From Ryuthela nishihirai (lineage: Eukaryota > Arthropoda > Arachnida > Araneae > Heptathelidae): DNA of 64,000 bases. The notes beneath the pieces are model-generated. The model ran no database searches, was not told where the DNA came from, and saw only the letters and a program-made list of their open reading frames with translations. Within the stretch, counting starts at the first letter, position 1, and each line of letters opens with the position of its first letter. The position numbers were made by a program, and so were the translations under genes. This document shows positions 13,380-25,019 of the stretch, in pieces. The DNA lies in contig JAWZYU010000028.1 in the NCBI GenBank assembly GCA_038380435.1, positions 46,497,095 through 46,561,094 of the forward strand. Direction: 5' to 3'.

Positions 13380-16300
13380 CTCCTTCATGGAAGGTGATAT
13401 TCAGGGTATCTCTTTCATGGAAGGTAATATTCAGTGTAGTATCTCTTTCATAGAAGGTAATATTCAATATAGTGTCTCTTTCATGGAAGGTGATCTTCAG
13501 TGTAGTGTCTCCTTCATGGAAGGTAATATTCAGTGTAGTATCTCTTTCATGGAAGGTGACATTCAGTGTATCTCTTTCACGGAAGGTAATATTCAGTGTA
13601 GTATCTCTTTCATGGAAGGTGACATTCAGTGTATCTCTTTCACGGAAGGTAATATTCAGTGTAGTATCTCTTTCATAGAAGGTAATATTCAGTGTAGTAT
13701 CTCTTTCATCGAAGGTAATATTCAATATAGTGTCTCTTTCATGGAAGGTGATCTTCAGTGTAGTGTCTCCTTCATGGAAGGTGATATTCAGGGTATCTCT
13801 TTCATGGAAGGTAATATTCAGTGTAGTATCTCTTTCATGGAAGGTGACATTCAGTGTATCTCTTTCATGGAAGGTAATATTCAGTGTAGTATCTCTTTCA
13901 TAGAAGGTAATATTCAATATAGTGTCTCTTTCATGGAAGGTGATCTTCAGTGTAGTGTCTCCTTCATGGAAGCTAATATTCAGTGTAGTATCTCTTTCAT
14001 GGAAGGTGACAATCAGTGTATCTCTTTCATGGAAGGTAATATTCAGTGTAGTATCTCTTTCACAGAAGGTAATATTCAGTGTAGTATCTCTTTCATGGAA
14101 GGTAATATTCAATATAGTGTCTCTTTCATGGAAGGTGATCTTCAGTGTAGTGTCTCCTTCATGGAAGGTGATATTCAGGGTATCTCTTTCATGGAAGGTA
14201 ATATTCAGTGTAGTATCTCTTTCATAGAAGGTAATATTCAATATAGTGTCTCTTTCATGGAAGGTGATCTTCAGTGTAGTGTCTCCTTCATGGAAGGTAA
14301 TATTCAGTGTAGTATCTCTTTCATGGAAGGTGACATTCAGTGTATCTCTTTCACGGAAGGTAATATTCAGTGTAGTATCTCTTTCATGGAAGGTGACAAT
14401 CAGTGTATCTCTTTCACGGAAGGTAATATTCAGTGTAGTATCTCTTTCATAGAAGGTAATATTCAGTGTAGTATCTCTTTCATCGAAGGTAATATTCAAT
14501 ATAGTGTCTCTTTCATGGAAGGTGATCTTCAGTGTAGTGTCTCCTTCATGGAAGGTGATATTCAGGGTATCTCTTTCATGGAAGGTAATATTCAGTGTAG
14601 TATCTCTTTCATGGAAGGTGACATTCAGTGTATCTCTTTCATGGAAGGTAATATTCAGTGTAGTATCTCTTTCATAGAAGGTAATATTCAATATAGTGTC
14701 TCTTTCATGGAAGGTGATCTTCAGTGTAGTGTCTCCTTCATGGAAGGTGATATTCAGGGTATCTCTTTCATGGAAGGTAATATTCAGTGTAGTATCTCTT
14801 TCATGGAAGGTGACATTCAGTGTATCTCTTTCATGGAAGGTAATATTCAGTGTAGTATCTCTTTCATAGAAGGTAATATTCAATATAGTGTCTCTTTCAT
14901 GGAAGGTGATCTTCAGTGTAGTGTCTCCTTCATGGAAGCTAATATTCAGTGTAGTATCTCTTTCATGGAAGGTAATATTCAATATAGTGTCTCTTTCATG
15001 GAAGGTGATCTTCAGTGTAGTGTCTCCTTCATGGAAGGTGATATTCAGGGTATCTCTTTCATGGAAGGTAATATTCAGTGTAGTATCTCTTTCATAGAAG
15101 GTAATATTCAGTGTAGTATCTCTTTCATAGAAGGTAATATTCAATATAGTGTCTCTTTCATGGAAGGTGATCTTCAGTGTAGTGTCTCCTTCATGGAAGG
15201 TGATATTCAGGGTATCTCTTTCATGGAAGGTAATATTCAGTGTAGTATCTCTTTCATAGAAGGTAATATTCAGTGTAGTATCTCTTTCATAGAAGGTAAT
15301 ATTCAATATAGTGTCTCTTTCATGGAAGGTGATCTTCAGTGTAGTGTCTCCTTCATGGAAGGTGACATTCAGGGTATCTCTTTCATGGAAGGTAATATTC
15401 AGTGTAGTATCTCTTTCATAGAAGGTAATATTCAATATAGTGTCTCTTTCATGGAAGGTGATCTTCAGTGTAGTGTCTCCTTCATGGAAGCTAATATTCA
15501 GTGTAGTATCTCTTTCATGGAAGGTGACAATCAGTGTATCTCTTTCATGGAAGGTAATATTCAGTGTAGTATCTCTTTCACAGAAGGTAATATTCAGTGT
15601 AGTATCTCTTTCATGGAAGGTAATATTCAATATAGTGTCTCTTTCATGGAAGGTGATCTTCAGTGTAGTGTCTCCTTCATGGAAGGTGATATTCAGGGTA
15701 TCTCTTTCATGGAAGGTAATATTCAGTGTAGTATCTCTTTCATAGAAGGTAATATTCAGTGTAGTATTTCTTTCATAGAAGGTAATATTCAATATAGTGT
15801 CTCTTTCATGGAAGGTGATCTTCAGTGTAGTGTCTCCTTCATGGAAGGTGATATTCAGGGTATCTCTTTCATGGAAGGTAATATTCAGTGTAGTATCTCT
15901 TTCATAGAAGGTAATATTCAGTGTAGTATCTCTTTCATGGAAGGTAATATTCAATATAGTGTCTCTTTCATGGAAGGTGATCTTCAGTGTAGTGTCTCCT
16001 TCATGGAAGGTGATATTCAGGGTATCTCTTTCATGGAAGGTAATATTCAGTGTAGTATCTCTTTCATAGAAGGTAATATTCAGTGTAGTATCTCTTTCAT
16101 AGAAGGTAATATTCAATATAGTGTCTCTTTCATGGAAGGTGATCTTCAGTGTAGTGTCTCCTTCATGGAAGGTAATATTCAGTGTAGTATCTCTTTCATG
16201 GAAGGTGACATTCAGTGTATCTCTTTCACGGAAGGTAATATTCAGTGTAGTATCTCTTTCATAGAAGGTAATATTCAGTGTAGTATCTCTTTCATAGAAG

Positions 16301-16670
16301 GTAATATTCAGTGTAGTATCTCTTTCATTGAAGGTAATATTCAATATAGTGTCTCTTTCATGGAAGATGATCTTCAGTGTAGTGTCTCCTTCATGGAAGG
16401 TGATATTCAGGGTATCTCTTTCATGGAAGGTAATATTCAGTGTAGTGTCTCTTTCATGGAAGGTGACAATCAGTGTATCTCTTTCATGGAAGGTAATATT
16501 CAGTGTAGTGTCTCTTTCATGGAAGGTGATCTTCAGTGTAGTGTCTCTTTCATGGAAGGTAACATTCAGTGCATCTCTTTCATGGAAGGTAATATTCAGT
16601 GTAGTATCTCTTTCATGGAAGGTGATATTCAGTGTATCTCTTTCATGAAAGGTAATATTCAATGTAACTT
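13380..16670. repeat. 3.3 kb minisatellite, 33/30-bp units
   Basis: About 100 units built on TCTTTCATGGAAGGTAATAT. Full units are 33 bp; shortened ones lack three bases and are 30 bp. Both lengths are multiples of three, so the array stays open in one frame on each strand: about 1118 codons on + (11-residue repeat around SFMEGNIQC, non-ATG start at 13372, stop at about 16728) and about 1129 codons on - (around NITFHERDT). Most unit differences change residues in both frames (M/I/T, N/D, C/G/Y; H/Y/R/D), as expected of a non-coding satellite. Segments 13922-14227 and 15440-15745 are near-identical at a spacing of 1518 bp. Confidence 0.93.
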
Positions 16671-17228
16671 TTTCACAGCAGACAGAATTCTAAACATTAC
16701 TTTCAGAGCTTCTGAAGGTCAAAGATGAGCTTAGTCCCAACTTAGAATAGAGATGGCATCAACAATCGGCCAAACAACAACCCGTCAACAATTGTGTCAT
16801 TGACAAATTAACATCAACAAATTCAATTATTGGGTGTATAACAAAATGTGTCATACAATTCTTTTCTTAACACAACGTTTTGCTGTTCTTCTTCTCTAAG
16901 TTTGTTCATTTACAAACTTCTTAATCTCCGCCAAAGGTTTAGCGCTAAACATCCGTCCATTGTTAACTTTGCCATAAATAACGTACTATGCCATCATGAG
17001 GTAGACGACCGCAGCACCCCCAGAAATTTCGGACACTTTTCAGGGTATTTACTCCCGACCCACAACAGCTAGGAACGCTGGCTCTTAATCCACCATGGCT
17101 AGAACAAAGTGGGAACACCACGCCAAATTTGGGACCCATCACAGAAATACCCGCGGAATCACTGAACCGAGAAGTTTCTCTGCCGATGACATCACACAGC
17201 AAATGTACAAGGAACGTGGCTTTCCGTT
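16671..17228. other. unassigned DNA between array and SINE
   Basis: The plus-strand reading frame of the preceding array runs a few codons beyond it and stops at about 16728. The rest has only short frames lacking recognisable domains. Confidence 0.4.
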
Positions 17229-17543
17229 GTGTTACCTCTAAATCACACTTTTTCGCACACGATGGGCTAAATGGCCATGTCATAAGGGCCCAGTAGGCTT
17301 AGAGAAGGTTGGGGACGATGACCCACTGGAACAGCTCTTAGGAGACAGATGGTAGCCTCTAATCAAAGTCATCCAACAAGTTCTTTAACGTGCACAGATT
17401 ATGGCTCTCCTGTGCACAACGGACCACGATGTAACGTCTCATCCGACGGACGGCAGCCTCTCCAAGTCCATCAATGTCCCCTACTCACCGAGGCCAAGGT
17501 GGGGGTTTGTGTAGAAATAAATCTCAAGCTGGCCCAGTTGGGA
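17229..17543 (-). mobile_element. old SINE-A copy, head-truncated
   Basis: Minus-strand copy from the tail (TGTTACCTCTAAATCACAC) to just before the tRNA-like head (GGCCCAGTTGGGA). It is well diverged. It directly abuts a MITE whose left inverted terminus is missing, so one event may have removed both ends. Confidence 0.75.
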
Positions 17544-17566
17544 TTATTGTGTGTTCAATAATTGTG

Positions 17567-17739
17567 TCAGAAAAAAATATCTGGCAACGATTTTTTTTAG
17601 AAACTAGTGATCTGGCAACCTTCGTGTCACGTGACACGAATTTTGCCAGATCACTAGTTTCTAAAAAAAACCGTTGCCAGATATTTTTTTCTGAATTCTG
17701 TAATCAACCATAGTGTTTCGGATATTTTTTGAGCGACTG
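17567..17739. mobile_element. Tc1/mariner-like MITE, left end missing
   Basis: Contains the inverted arms ATATCTGGCAACGATTTTTT and AAATCGTTGCCAGATAT (diverged) around a palindromic centre with TGTCACGTGACA. The right terminus GAGCGACTG is followed by TA. The left terminus CAGTCGCTC is absent. No transposase is encoded. Confidence 0.8.
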
Positions 17740-17741
17740 TA

Positions 17742-18340
17742 AGATTCTTTTGAAACGCTTAAGTCACAGCGTTATTTTTTCACAAACAGAACTTTATGTT
17801 AAGAGTATGTAACTTCATAATTACCTGTTATTTTGATTGCGACTTCAGAGAAGGAGACGAGAAATAATCTGAACCTTCACCAACTCAGAAATCGAACCCG
17901 GAAATCTCAATTAACGATCGTTATACTCTACTGGTGGAATTAGCGTCACATTTAACTATAGAGGAAAGAACAACTGGAAAGTATTCCCTAGTGAAAGCTG
18001 CTGGAGGAGTGGCGGGAGGGGGGGGAGGAATTTTTCCCGTTCCCAATAAGGAAAGACCAACTTAATGAAGTTTCTATTTATAGGACCAAGTGTATTAATT
18101 ATCTTTTAAATATTCTGCAGAAAGAGCGGATTTTTAATTAGTCTAATTCGAGAATGAAAAAAAAAAGGCTTTTAAGCAGATGACTGAAATAAAATTTGCA
18201 TCCCAACCGCATAATTAGAGCGGCAAAACGGGGAAATTTGCTGCTTTTGGACGATAACGAAATTAACCTTTTTGTAGCGAATTTAAGAGTGATAAAATTG
18301 CCTCTGGCTCAATGGTTGTCGTCCGAGTTTCTTTTTTCTT
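17742..18340. other. unassigned DNA, low-complexity patches
   Basis: Contains a G-run near 18017 and poly-A near 18160. The frames starting here use TTG and run into the CTG-rich tract, so I do not call them genes. Confidence 0.4.
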
Positions 18341-18364
18341 TTCGACATAATGCTACAAAAGATG

Positions 18365-18890
18365 GAGATGTTTTTGCCGTTGTTGATGCTTCCGCTATTA
18401 CTGCGGTTGTTGTAATTTTTTTTGTCGCTGCTACTTTCCTTTGTTACTAGGATTGTTGCTTTTGCTGCTTCTAACGCTCTTACTAGAGTTGCTTTTTTTC
18501 CTGTTGCTTCCATTGTTAAAAGGGGTGTTGTTTTTTTGCTGCTGCTGTTGTTACTGGGTTTGTGTTTTACTCTTCTTCTATTACTTGTGTTGAGTTTTTT
18601 TTCCTGCTTCCTCTGTTACTAGGGTTGCTGTTTCTTGCTGCTGCTGCTGCTACTAAGGTTGCTGTTGTTTTTCTGCTGTTACTACTAAGGTTGTTGTTGT
18701 TTTTCTGCTATTATTAAAGTTCTACTGTGGCGTATATACTGACAGGATCCTGATAGACCTCAATGGCAAACAGCTGTTTGAGGGGTATTTATTTTTTTTA
18801 TTAAGGTTGTTGTTGCTGTTTTTATGCTGTTACTACTAAGGTTGTTGTTGATGTTTTTCTGCTGCTGATGTTGTTGTTCCTTTAACGTGA
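18365..18890. repeat. CTG/GTT-rich degenerate microsatellite tract
   Basis: Irregular runs of GTT, CTG and CTGTTACTACTAAGG-like repeats, about 30-40 bp in period where regular. Open frames reading as poly-Leu/Val follow from the composition. A SINE-B fragment interrupts it at 18725-18803. Confidence 0.8.
18725..18803 (+). mobile_element. SINE-B 3' fragment
   Basis: Matches the SINE-B 3' half: TGGCGTATATACTGACAGG, then GGCAAACAGCTGTTTGAGG, then GTATTTATT. The head is missing. Substitutions suggest an old copy. Confidence 0.65.
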
Positions 18891-18996
18891 GAAAAGCTGA
18901 AATATTATAAATTTATAAACGAATATAGCAAACGATCAATTTATGCTTCGAACTTGAAATTTTGATAACAGAGTGTGATGATAACCTTGTTTGCAT

Positions 18997-19382
18997 GGGG
19001 CGGGGGTGGCTCAGTCGGTAGCGTGCCAGGCTCGTAATCTGTAGTTCCCAGGTTCGAGTCCCAGCTGGGTGAGCGTTGAGATTTTTCTCCGCAAAATTCC
19101 CCGCCCTGCCCACGGTCAGTAGGGGACACCGATGGGCTTGGAAAGGCCGCCGTCCGTCGGATGGGACGTTAAGCCGTGGCCCCGTGTGCGGGAGAGCCAT
19201 ACCCTGTGCACGTTAAAGAACACGCTGGATGGCCTTGACGGGAGGCTACCATCTGTCTCCCAACAGCTGTTCCAGTGGGTCCCCTCCCCCAACCTTTTCT
19301 GAGCCTTCGGGGTCCATGTGACCTGGCCATTGGTAGCCCTTGGTGTGCAAAAAAGTGTCTCTCAGAGGTAAAACAACCCAAC
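18997..19382 (+). mobile_element. full-length SINE-A (reference copy)
   Basis: About 386 bp. The tRNA-like head has an A box (TGGCTCAGTCGGTAGC) and a B box (GGTTCGAGTCC), which serve as an internal pol III promoter. A linker CAGCGTTGAGATTTTTCTCC follows, then a central domain around GATGGGACGTTAAGCCGTGG and GTGCACGTTAAAGAACACG, then a 3' region ending CAGAGGTAAAACAACCCA with no poly-A tail. From memory, the central block resembles the conserved domain of metazoan Nin-DC/Meta-SINE type elements; I could not check this. The head most resembles elongator tRNA-Met, with CGT where CAT would be. Non-autonomous: it needs a LINE for mobilisation. No clear target duplication. Confidence 0.93.
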
Positions 19383-20231
19383 AACTTAAAAAAAATAGAC
19401 AAACTAAATGTGTGATCTATTTTTTTTAAACAAAAGAGCGAAATTTGATTTACAACAAAGAATTAAATTATTGTAATCGAAAATGAAAAATTAAAACATT
19501 TGAGAACAAAAGAAACTCAGAATGAATCCTCCGGCCAACCAAAAGCCATCAACAGAATCAAAATGTTCTAAAGCAATAATAAAAGAAAAGATCTTTCTTT
19601 AAAGATCCATTGTTACACGAATGGGATGAAATCCATAATACAACAAATAGAGTTTCTACTATTTCTCGCACTAGCACTACTCTTATTGTTATGGAATAAA
19701 ATGTTTGACGAAAGAATGTGTAGTTGACACTGTTACGAATTCATCTTCTAACATTGCAAAGGCAGCGTGATTCACATTTTAATTCATTCTAGAAATAATG
19801 GCCCAAATCTCAGAGGACACAGCATTTTCTATCACGTGATAGATATATTTTTACCATGAATGCATTAATAGAAGAAAGTTAATAGCTCGGTGTTTACTTA
19901 CACTGGAAATAAAATGCAAAGTTATGAGCTAGCGATATGTTGCGCCGCTTTACAAATCAAGTGCATTTAAGATGCAAATGCATTTTGGTTTTCATTTTTT
20001 TTATCTATTTTTTTTCAGTTTTATTTTGAAACCTTCGAAATGCATTTGAGAAAACATCAGAATTTCCTCCGTCTTTGTGTTTCTACTTGGAGTTTCCTTC
20101 GTGAAATTTATTCGTTTGAATAAGAGGAGGGTTTCTATTTACTGATCCCTCGTGGATTTAGATATCGAAAAGATTTTGCTAAACCAATTAAAATGAACTC
20201 GAATTATCCCTGTTTGCGTTCCGTCGGCCAG
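19383..20231. other. AT-rich DNA, no supported feature
   Basis: Only short frames and poly-A/T runs. The last 30 bases are pyrimidine-rich and lead to an AG at 20230-20231, a possible splice acceptor for the exon proposed next. Confidence 0.4.
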
Positions 20232-20364
20232 AGAGATGTTACCAGAATTCGAGGTAATCGACAGCGGAAGTGCTTTCACTAGGGTGCAGGAAGAATTTTA
20301 CGCGTTCGGACAACAGGTATTTGTCAACAGTCTCAAATATTCAGTATTGGCAAATTTTGATCAG
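20232..20364 (+). CDS. possible host exon, unknown protein
   Basis: A frame open from 20197 holds an ATG at 20236 and 43 codons to 20364 (phase 0), beginning MLPEFEVIDSGSAF and ending LKYSVLANFDQ. It ends in a textbook donor, CAG followed by GTAAGT (20365-20370), and is preceded by a pyrimidine-rich stretch ending CCAG, a possible acceptor. Composition is more balanced than the flanks. I do not recognise the protein, and the exons before and after were not found. A chance open frame beside a chance donor remains possible. Confidence 0.35.
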
Positions 20365-20559
20365 GTAAGTTTTTGGAAAATTGTACTATGGTGTATTTAA
20401 TTCTTTTTTTATGTTGTGGGATGATTTGTTTAACTTTTTCTCTTAGGCAAACATTTCATTGCGCAAGAATGGAAGAGTTATTTAAACAATTTTGTGTGCC
20501 AAATACTGATTTTTTTTTCTCGTGTATCACGGTGGGGGGGTGGGGCGGTTGCTTGAATC

Positions 20560-21640
20560 TCTGGACTGTCTTTCATATGTCACATTTTGGGTGTTTTCAA
20601 TGTCTCTGGGGTTTCATGTCTCTGGTTTCATGTGACTCTGGCGTTTCACGTCTCTGATTTCATGTGCCTCTGGAGTTTCATGTATCTCTGGAGTTTCATG
20701 TGACTCTGGGGTTTCATTCTCTGATTTCGTGTGACTCCGGAGTTTCATGTATCTCTGGAGTTTCATGCTACTCTGGGGTTTCGTGTGACTCTGGAGTTTC
20801 ATATATCTCTGGAGTTTCATGCTACTCTGGGGTTTCGTGTGACTCTGGGGTTTCATGTCTCTGGTTTCATGTGTCTAGAGTTTCATGTATCTCTGGAGTT
20901 TCATGTGACTCTGGGGTTTCATGTCTCTGGTTTCATGTGTCTCTAGAGTTTCATGTACTCTGGAGTTTCATGTTACTCTGGGGTTTCATGTGATTCTGGG
21001 GTTTCATGTGTCTCTAAGGTTTCATGTGACTCTGGGGTTTCAAGTCTCTGATTTCATGTGCCTCTGGGGTTTCATGTGTATCTGGGGTTTCATGTCTCTG
21101 GTTTCATGTGTTTCTAAGGTTTCATGTGTCTCTGGGGGTTTCATGTGCCTCTGGGGTTTCATATCTCTGATTTCATGTGCCTCTGGAGTTTCATGTCTCT
21201 GGTTTCATGTTCCTCTGGGGTTTCATGTCTCTGATTTCATGTGCCCCTGGGGTTTCATGTCCCTCTGGGGTTTGATGTGTCTCTGGTTTCATGCGCCTCT
21301 GGGGTTTCATATCTCTGGTTTCCTGTGCCTCTGGAGTTTCTTGTCTCTGGTTTTACATGTCTCTGGAGTGTGTTTCCTGTGTTTCTGGAATGTGTTTCCT
21401 GTGTTTCTAGAATGTGTTTCCTGTGTTACTGGACTGTGTTTCATGTGTTATAATGGGGTGTTCTGTATGTCATGGGGGGGGGGGGGTTCATGTGTCTCTG
21501 GGCTGTGCTTCATGTGACGCACTGGGGATATTTTCAATATGTCTCTAGGATCTCTGGAATATTCTATATGTCTCTGGAAAGTGTTTCATGTGTCTCTGTT
21601 GTGTGTTTCATGTGTCACTGCAGGCATTGCATGTGTCATG
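20560..21640. repeat. ~18-bp TTTCATGT minisatellite
   Basis: About 1.1 kb of irregular units of the type GTTTCATGTGACTCTGGG, with CTCTGG spacers of varying length and increasing decay toward 21640. Open frames in it are by-products of a stop-free unit. A G13 run sits at 21474-21487. Confidence 0.9.
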
Positions 21641-21696
21641 GGAATATTTAATGTAACAGGTTTTTGACATTTTTAGTTCTTTTTTTTAAAGTTATT

Positions 21697-21872
21697 AAAC
21701 CCCCACCCTGCCCTTGGTCAGAAAGGAGCTACCAATAGTTTAGAAAATTCCCCATCCGTCGGATGGGAGGTTAAGCCATTGTCCTGGGTTCAGAAGAGTC
21801 ATACCCTATTCAAATTAAAGAACTCTCTAGACGAGAGGCTACTCTCTATCTCCAGCACGTTTCCGGTTATGG
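21697..21872 (+). mobile_element. old SINE-A fragment
   Basis: Degenerate linker and central domain: CCACCCTGCCCTTGGTCAG, CCATCCGTCGGATGGGAGG, TTAAAGAACTCTC. No head and no tail. Confidence 0.65.
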
Positions 21873-22374
21873 GTTCCTATGCAATTCTCATTCCTTTAGA
21901 TGTTATCTACCTCCCCTAAAAGTTTGTACCTATATTTTTGAGTCACCCTGTATATACTAGAAATCAACTGGTGCCTTCCGAACCTCTTGATTTGTAGACG
22001 GTCGCTACAAGCCCCATTTGACCTTGAGAAGGACATCAGAGCTGAACATTCTTAATATTTATGAGTCCTCCTGCTCGAAACAGCCTTCTGTTCACCAACG
22101 CTAAGCTGTCTAACAACTTTATATAAGAATTTGACCTTTGATCTCGAAGAATCCACCACATCCAAATTTTTATAGCGTCTCCATCTATGACCCAGAATCC
22201 CCCCAGACACCAATTCTAAGCTCCCTAGCAACGGTAGATCTAAATGTGACCTTTGACCCCGAAGGACACTCCGAATCCGAAATTTATAACATTTCAGACA
22301 TCTAAAACACCAAATACCAGCAAACACCAATTTTCAGGTTCTTATCACTGCCAGGTCATGGTTTGACCTTTACG
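21873..22374. other. unassigned DNA
   Basis: No coding potential beyond short frames. A run of CTT-TGACC motifs (about 22130, 22250, 22360) may be older, decayed units related to the short array that follows. Confidence 0.35.
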
Positions 22375-22590
22375 TGACTTCTCGTGTTTGACCTCTATGT
22401 AACCTCTCGTATTTAACCTCTACGTAACCTCTCGTATTTAACCTCTACATTATCTCTCGTGTTTGACCTCTACATGATCTCTCGTGTTTGACCTCTACGT
22501 AACCCATCGTGTGTGACCTCTCGTGTTTTACCTCTACGCAACCTATCGTGTGTGACCTCTCGTGTTTGACCTCTACGTGATCTAACGTGT
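22375..22590. repeat. 25-bp minisatellite, about 9 units
   Basis: Tandem units built on ACCTCTCGTGTTTGACC then TCTACGTA, with variants GTATTTA and GTGTGTG. The minus-strand frames reading VEVKHERSH are artefacts of the 25-bp period. Confidence 0.85.
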
Positions 22591-22639
22591 TTGAACTCTG
22601 GATGGATCTCCCGTAAACAACGGACATTGTCCACTTTTT

Positions 22640-22760
22640 CGCCGAAAAAAAGGTAGAACTTAGCGAAGATAAATGTCAACGCTGGGAGAGTTAAGACTCG
22701 AACCTGATTACGGCTGATTACATTTCCTGGAGAGTTTCTGGCTGAGCCAACTCGAGTCCA
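22640..22760 (-). mobile_element. divergent SINE-A-like head and linker
   Basis: On the minus strand: a GGCTCAG-like A box, B box GGTTCGAGTC, then AGCGTTGACATTTATCTTCG, a clear relative of the SINE-A linker. The tail is not recognisable. A second tRNA-like relic lies at about 23020-23085. It could be an older subfamily. Confidence 0.5.
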
Positions 22761-23175
22761 AATAAAGCGGGGGGGGGGAGACGAACAATGAAACAATATA
22801 TATGCATACTTCAATAAATACATATGCGGAAAAAATTATTTCTGCCAACAGTGCGGGACTCGAACCTCCACTCTCTAAATACATGTCAGAGTGCCCTTTA
22901 TTGACTCTTGTTTGGCGCAACATAGCTTTAGTTATTCTTGCACTATAAAACCTCAAACAACCAACCATCGGTTCCTCTGGGATGTGTCTAGTGAGCCGTG
23001 GGTTAGATTCCCTCACCTTCGAACTGATTACGACTGATTACGATCCTGGACGGCAGCTGGCTGACGCCAACTCGAGTCCTACGTCTCCATCTATTTATTG
23101 AATTCTATATCTACATGTAATCTGTGTTATTTACTATGGATATACACTACATGTATACTTTCCTTATTTTCCTGT

Positions 23176-23505
23176 AGTTCCCAGGTTCGAGTCCCCTCTG
23201 CACCAGCATTGAGATTTATTTCTACTAAAGCTACACTCTCACCTCGGCTACAAAAGGGACACCGATGGACTTCGAAAGATCGCCGTCCGTCTAATGAGAC
23301 GTTAAAAGGTGATCCATGCGAAGGAGAGTCATACTTCGTACACTTTAAAGGACAAGTTGAAGATGGCTTTGAAAGTAGGCTACCAACTGTCTCCTAAGAA
23401 CTGTCCCCTGGGTTCCTTTCCTCCAGCATTCTTTGAGCCCTCGGGATCATTGTGACCTGCCCATTTATCCCATTGTGTATAAAAAGTGCTGCTCAGAGGT
23501 AAAAA
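23176..23505 (+). mobile_element. old SINE-A copy, partial head
   Basis: Starts at GTTCCCAGGTTCGAGTCCC (B box), continues through a mutated linker and central domain, and ends at AAAAGTGCTGCTCAGAGGT. Many substitutions make it older than most copies here. Confidence 0.75.
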
Positions 23506-23984
23506 AAATACACACACACAAACTTTGTTTAGGTTAAAAAAAATACGATATCTCAGCTAAGTGGAGTTTTTTTCAATCTCGTTTTTGAAAAAAAAATGAG
23601 ATAATATGTTCATTCTGTCTGAAGACATTCGAATATTTTTTGCTTTTAGAAAAAAAGATTAAAAATTATCTCTAAGTTAGATAGGTATTGATGAAATGTT
23701 ACGATTTGCACTTTTCCAATCTCTCAAAAGCTGTAATTGCGTCCTCTAACGGTGGAAATTTTTGAAAATTGCAAAATATTTAAAGAAAATTACAAACGAT
23801 ATATTTATGCGAGAAATTTGAAATTTTCGTGGCGGAATATGAAGGTCATGAATTTCCATTCGCACAATGAGTTAACCTCTTACACCCCTAGTATTATTTT
23901 CTATCCTCCCATCCCACCTTTTAACAAGTATTATTTTCTAACTCCCCCTTCATTTGAAATCAAAATAATTTACCCTATAAAACA
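23506..23984. other. AT-rich DNA, no supported feature
   Basis: Poly-A/T runs and short frames only; nothing recognisable. Confidence 0.4.
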
Positions 23985-24775
23985 TTCTCCGCGAAACTCC
24001 CCGCCCTGCCCACGGACAGTAGGGGACACCGATGGGCTTGGAAAGACCGCCGTCCGTCGGATGGGACGTTAAGCCGTGGCCCTGTGTGCGGGAGAGCCAT
24101 ACCCTGAGCACGTTAAAGAACACTCTGGATTGCCTTGACGGAAGGCTACCATCTGCCTCCTAACAGCTGTTCCAATGGGTCCCCTCCCCCAACCTTCTCT
24201 GAGCCTTTGGGGTCCTTGTGACCTGGCCATTTAGCCCTTGGTGTGCAAAAAAGTGCTGCTCAGAGGTAAAACAACCCAACGTTAAAGAACACTCTGGATG
24301 CCCTTGACGGGAGGCTACCATCTGTCTCCCAACAGCTGTTCCAGTGGGTCCCCTCCCCGAACCTTCTCTGAGCCTTTGGGTTCCTTGTTGCCATTTAGCC
24401 CATGGTGTGCAAAAAAGTGCCGCTCAGAGATAAAACAACCCAACGTTAAAGAACACGCTGGATGGCCTTGACGGGAGGCTACTATCTGTCTCCCAACAGC
24501 TGTTCCAGTAGGTCTCCTCCCCCCCAACCTTCTCTGAGCCTTTAGGGGTCCTTGTGACTGGTCATTTAGCCCATGGTGTGCAAAAAAGTGCCGCTCAGAG
24601 ATAAAACAACCCAACGTTAAAGAACACTCTGGATGGCCTTGACGGGAGGCTACCATCTGTCTCCCAACAGCTGTTCCAGTGGGTCCCCTCCCCCAACCTT
24701 CTCTGAGCCTTTGGGGGTCCTTGTGACCTGGCCATGGTGTGCAAAAAAGTGCCGCTCAGAAGTAAAACAACCCAA
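23985..24775 (+). mobile_element. SINE-A with three extra tandem 3' segments
   Basis: A headless copy (23985-24280) is followed by three more 3' segments at 24281-24444, 24445-24615 and 24616-24775. Each begins GTTAAAGAACAC and ends AACAACCCAAC. The junction is the same each time: the 3' end CCCAAC joined to the central GTTAAAG. The same architecture appears at 26210-26661 and 56273-57164. Flanking ACCCTATAAAACA and ACCCTGCATAACA may be a decayed target duplication. Confidence 0.85.
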
Positions 24776-25019
24776 ACCCTGCATAACACTAATTTAAATC
24801 AAAAATAGAGGGCAATAGCTACCCCCCCCCCCCTCCTCCTTATTGGTTTGACAAACTGAACGCCTCCACAAATTTCCGTAATGGCCCAGCTGACAGCAAC
24901 TGATACAGGCTGAAATCACAAAAAAAAAATATTATAATTGTCATGTGTGATTGGAATGAAAGCAGTACCGAATAATTTTGTAGAAAAACTGAACTTCGCC
25001 GATGAGACGGATTCTAACT

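Noticed and set aside
13273..16728. ORFs of about 1120 codons on each strand as real genes
   Set aside because: Both arise from a stop-free unit of 33 or 30 bp, start with non-ATG codons and show mainly non-synonymous unit differences. Kept only as a finding to test.
18196..18622. Hydrophobic Leu/Val-rich ORFs as membrane proteins
   Set aside because: They run through the CTG/GTT microsatellite tract and use TTG starts; the composition explains them.
18997..19070. Functional tRNA gene in SINE heads
   Set aside because: The same head occurs in two dozen copies, always joined to the SINE body, without a proper acceptor stem end.
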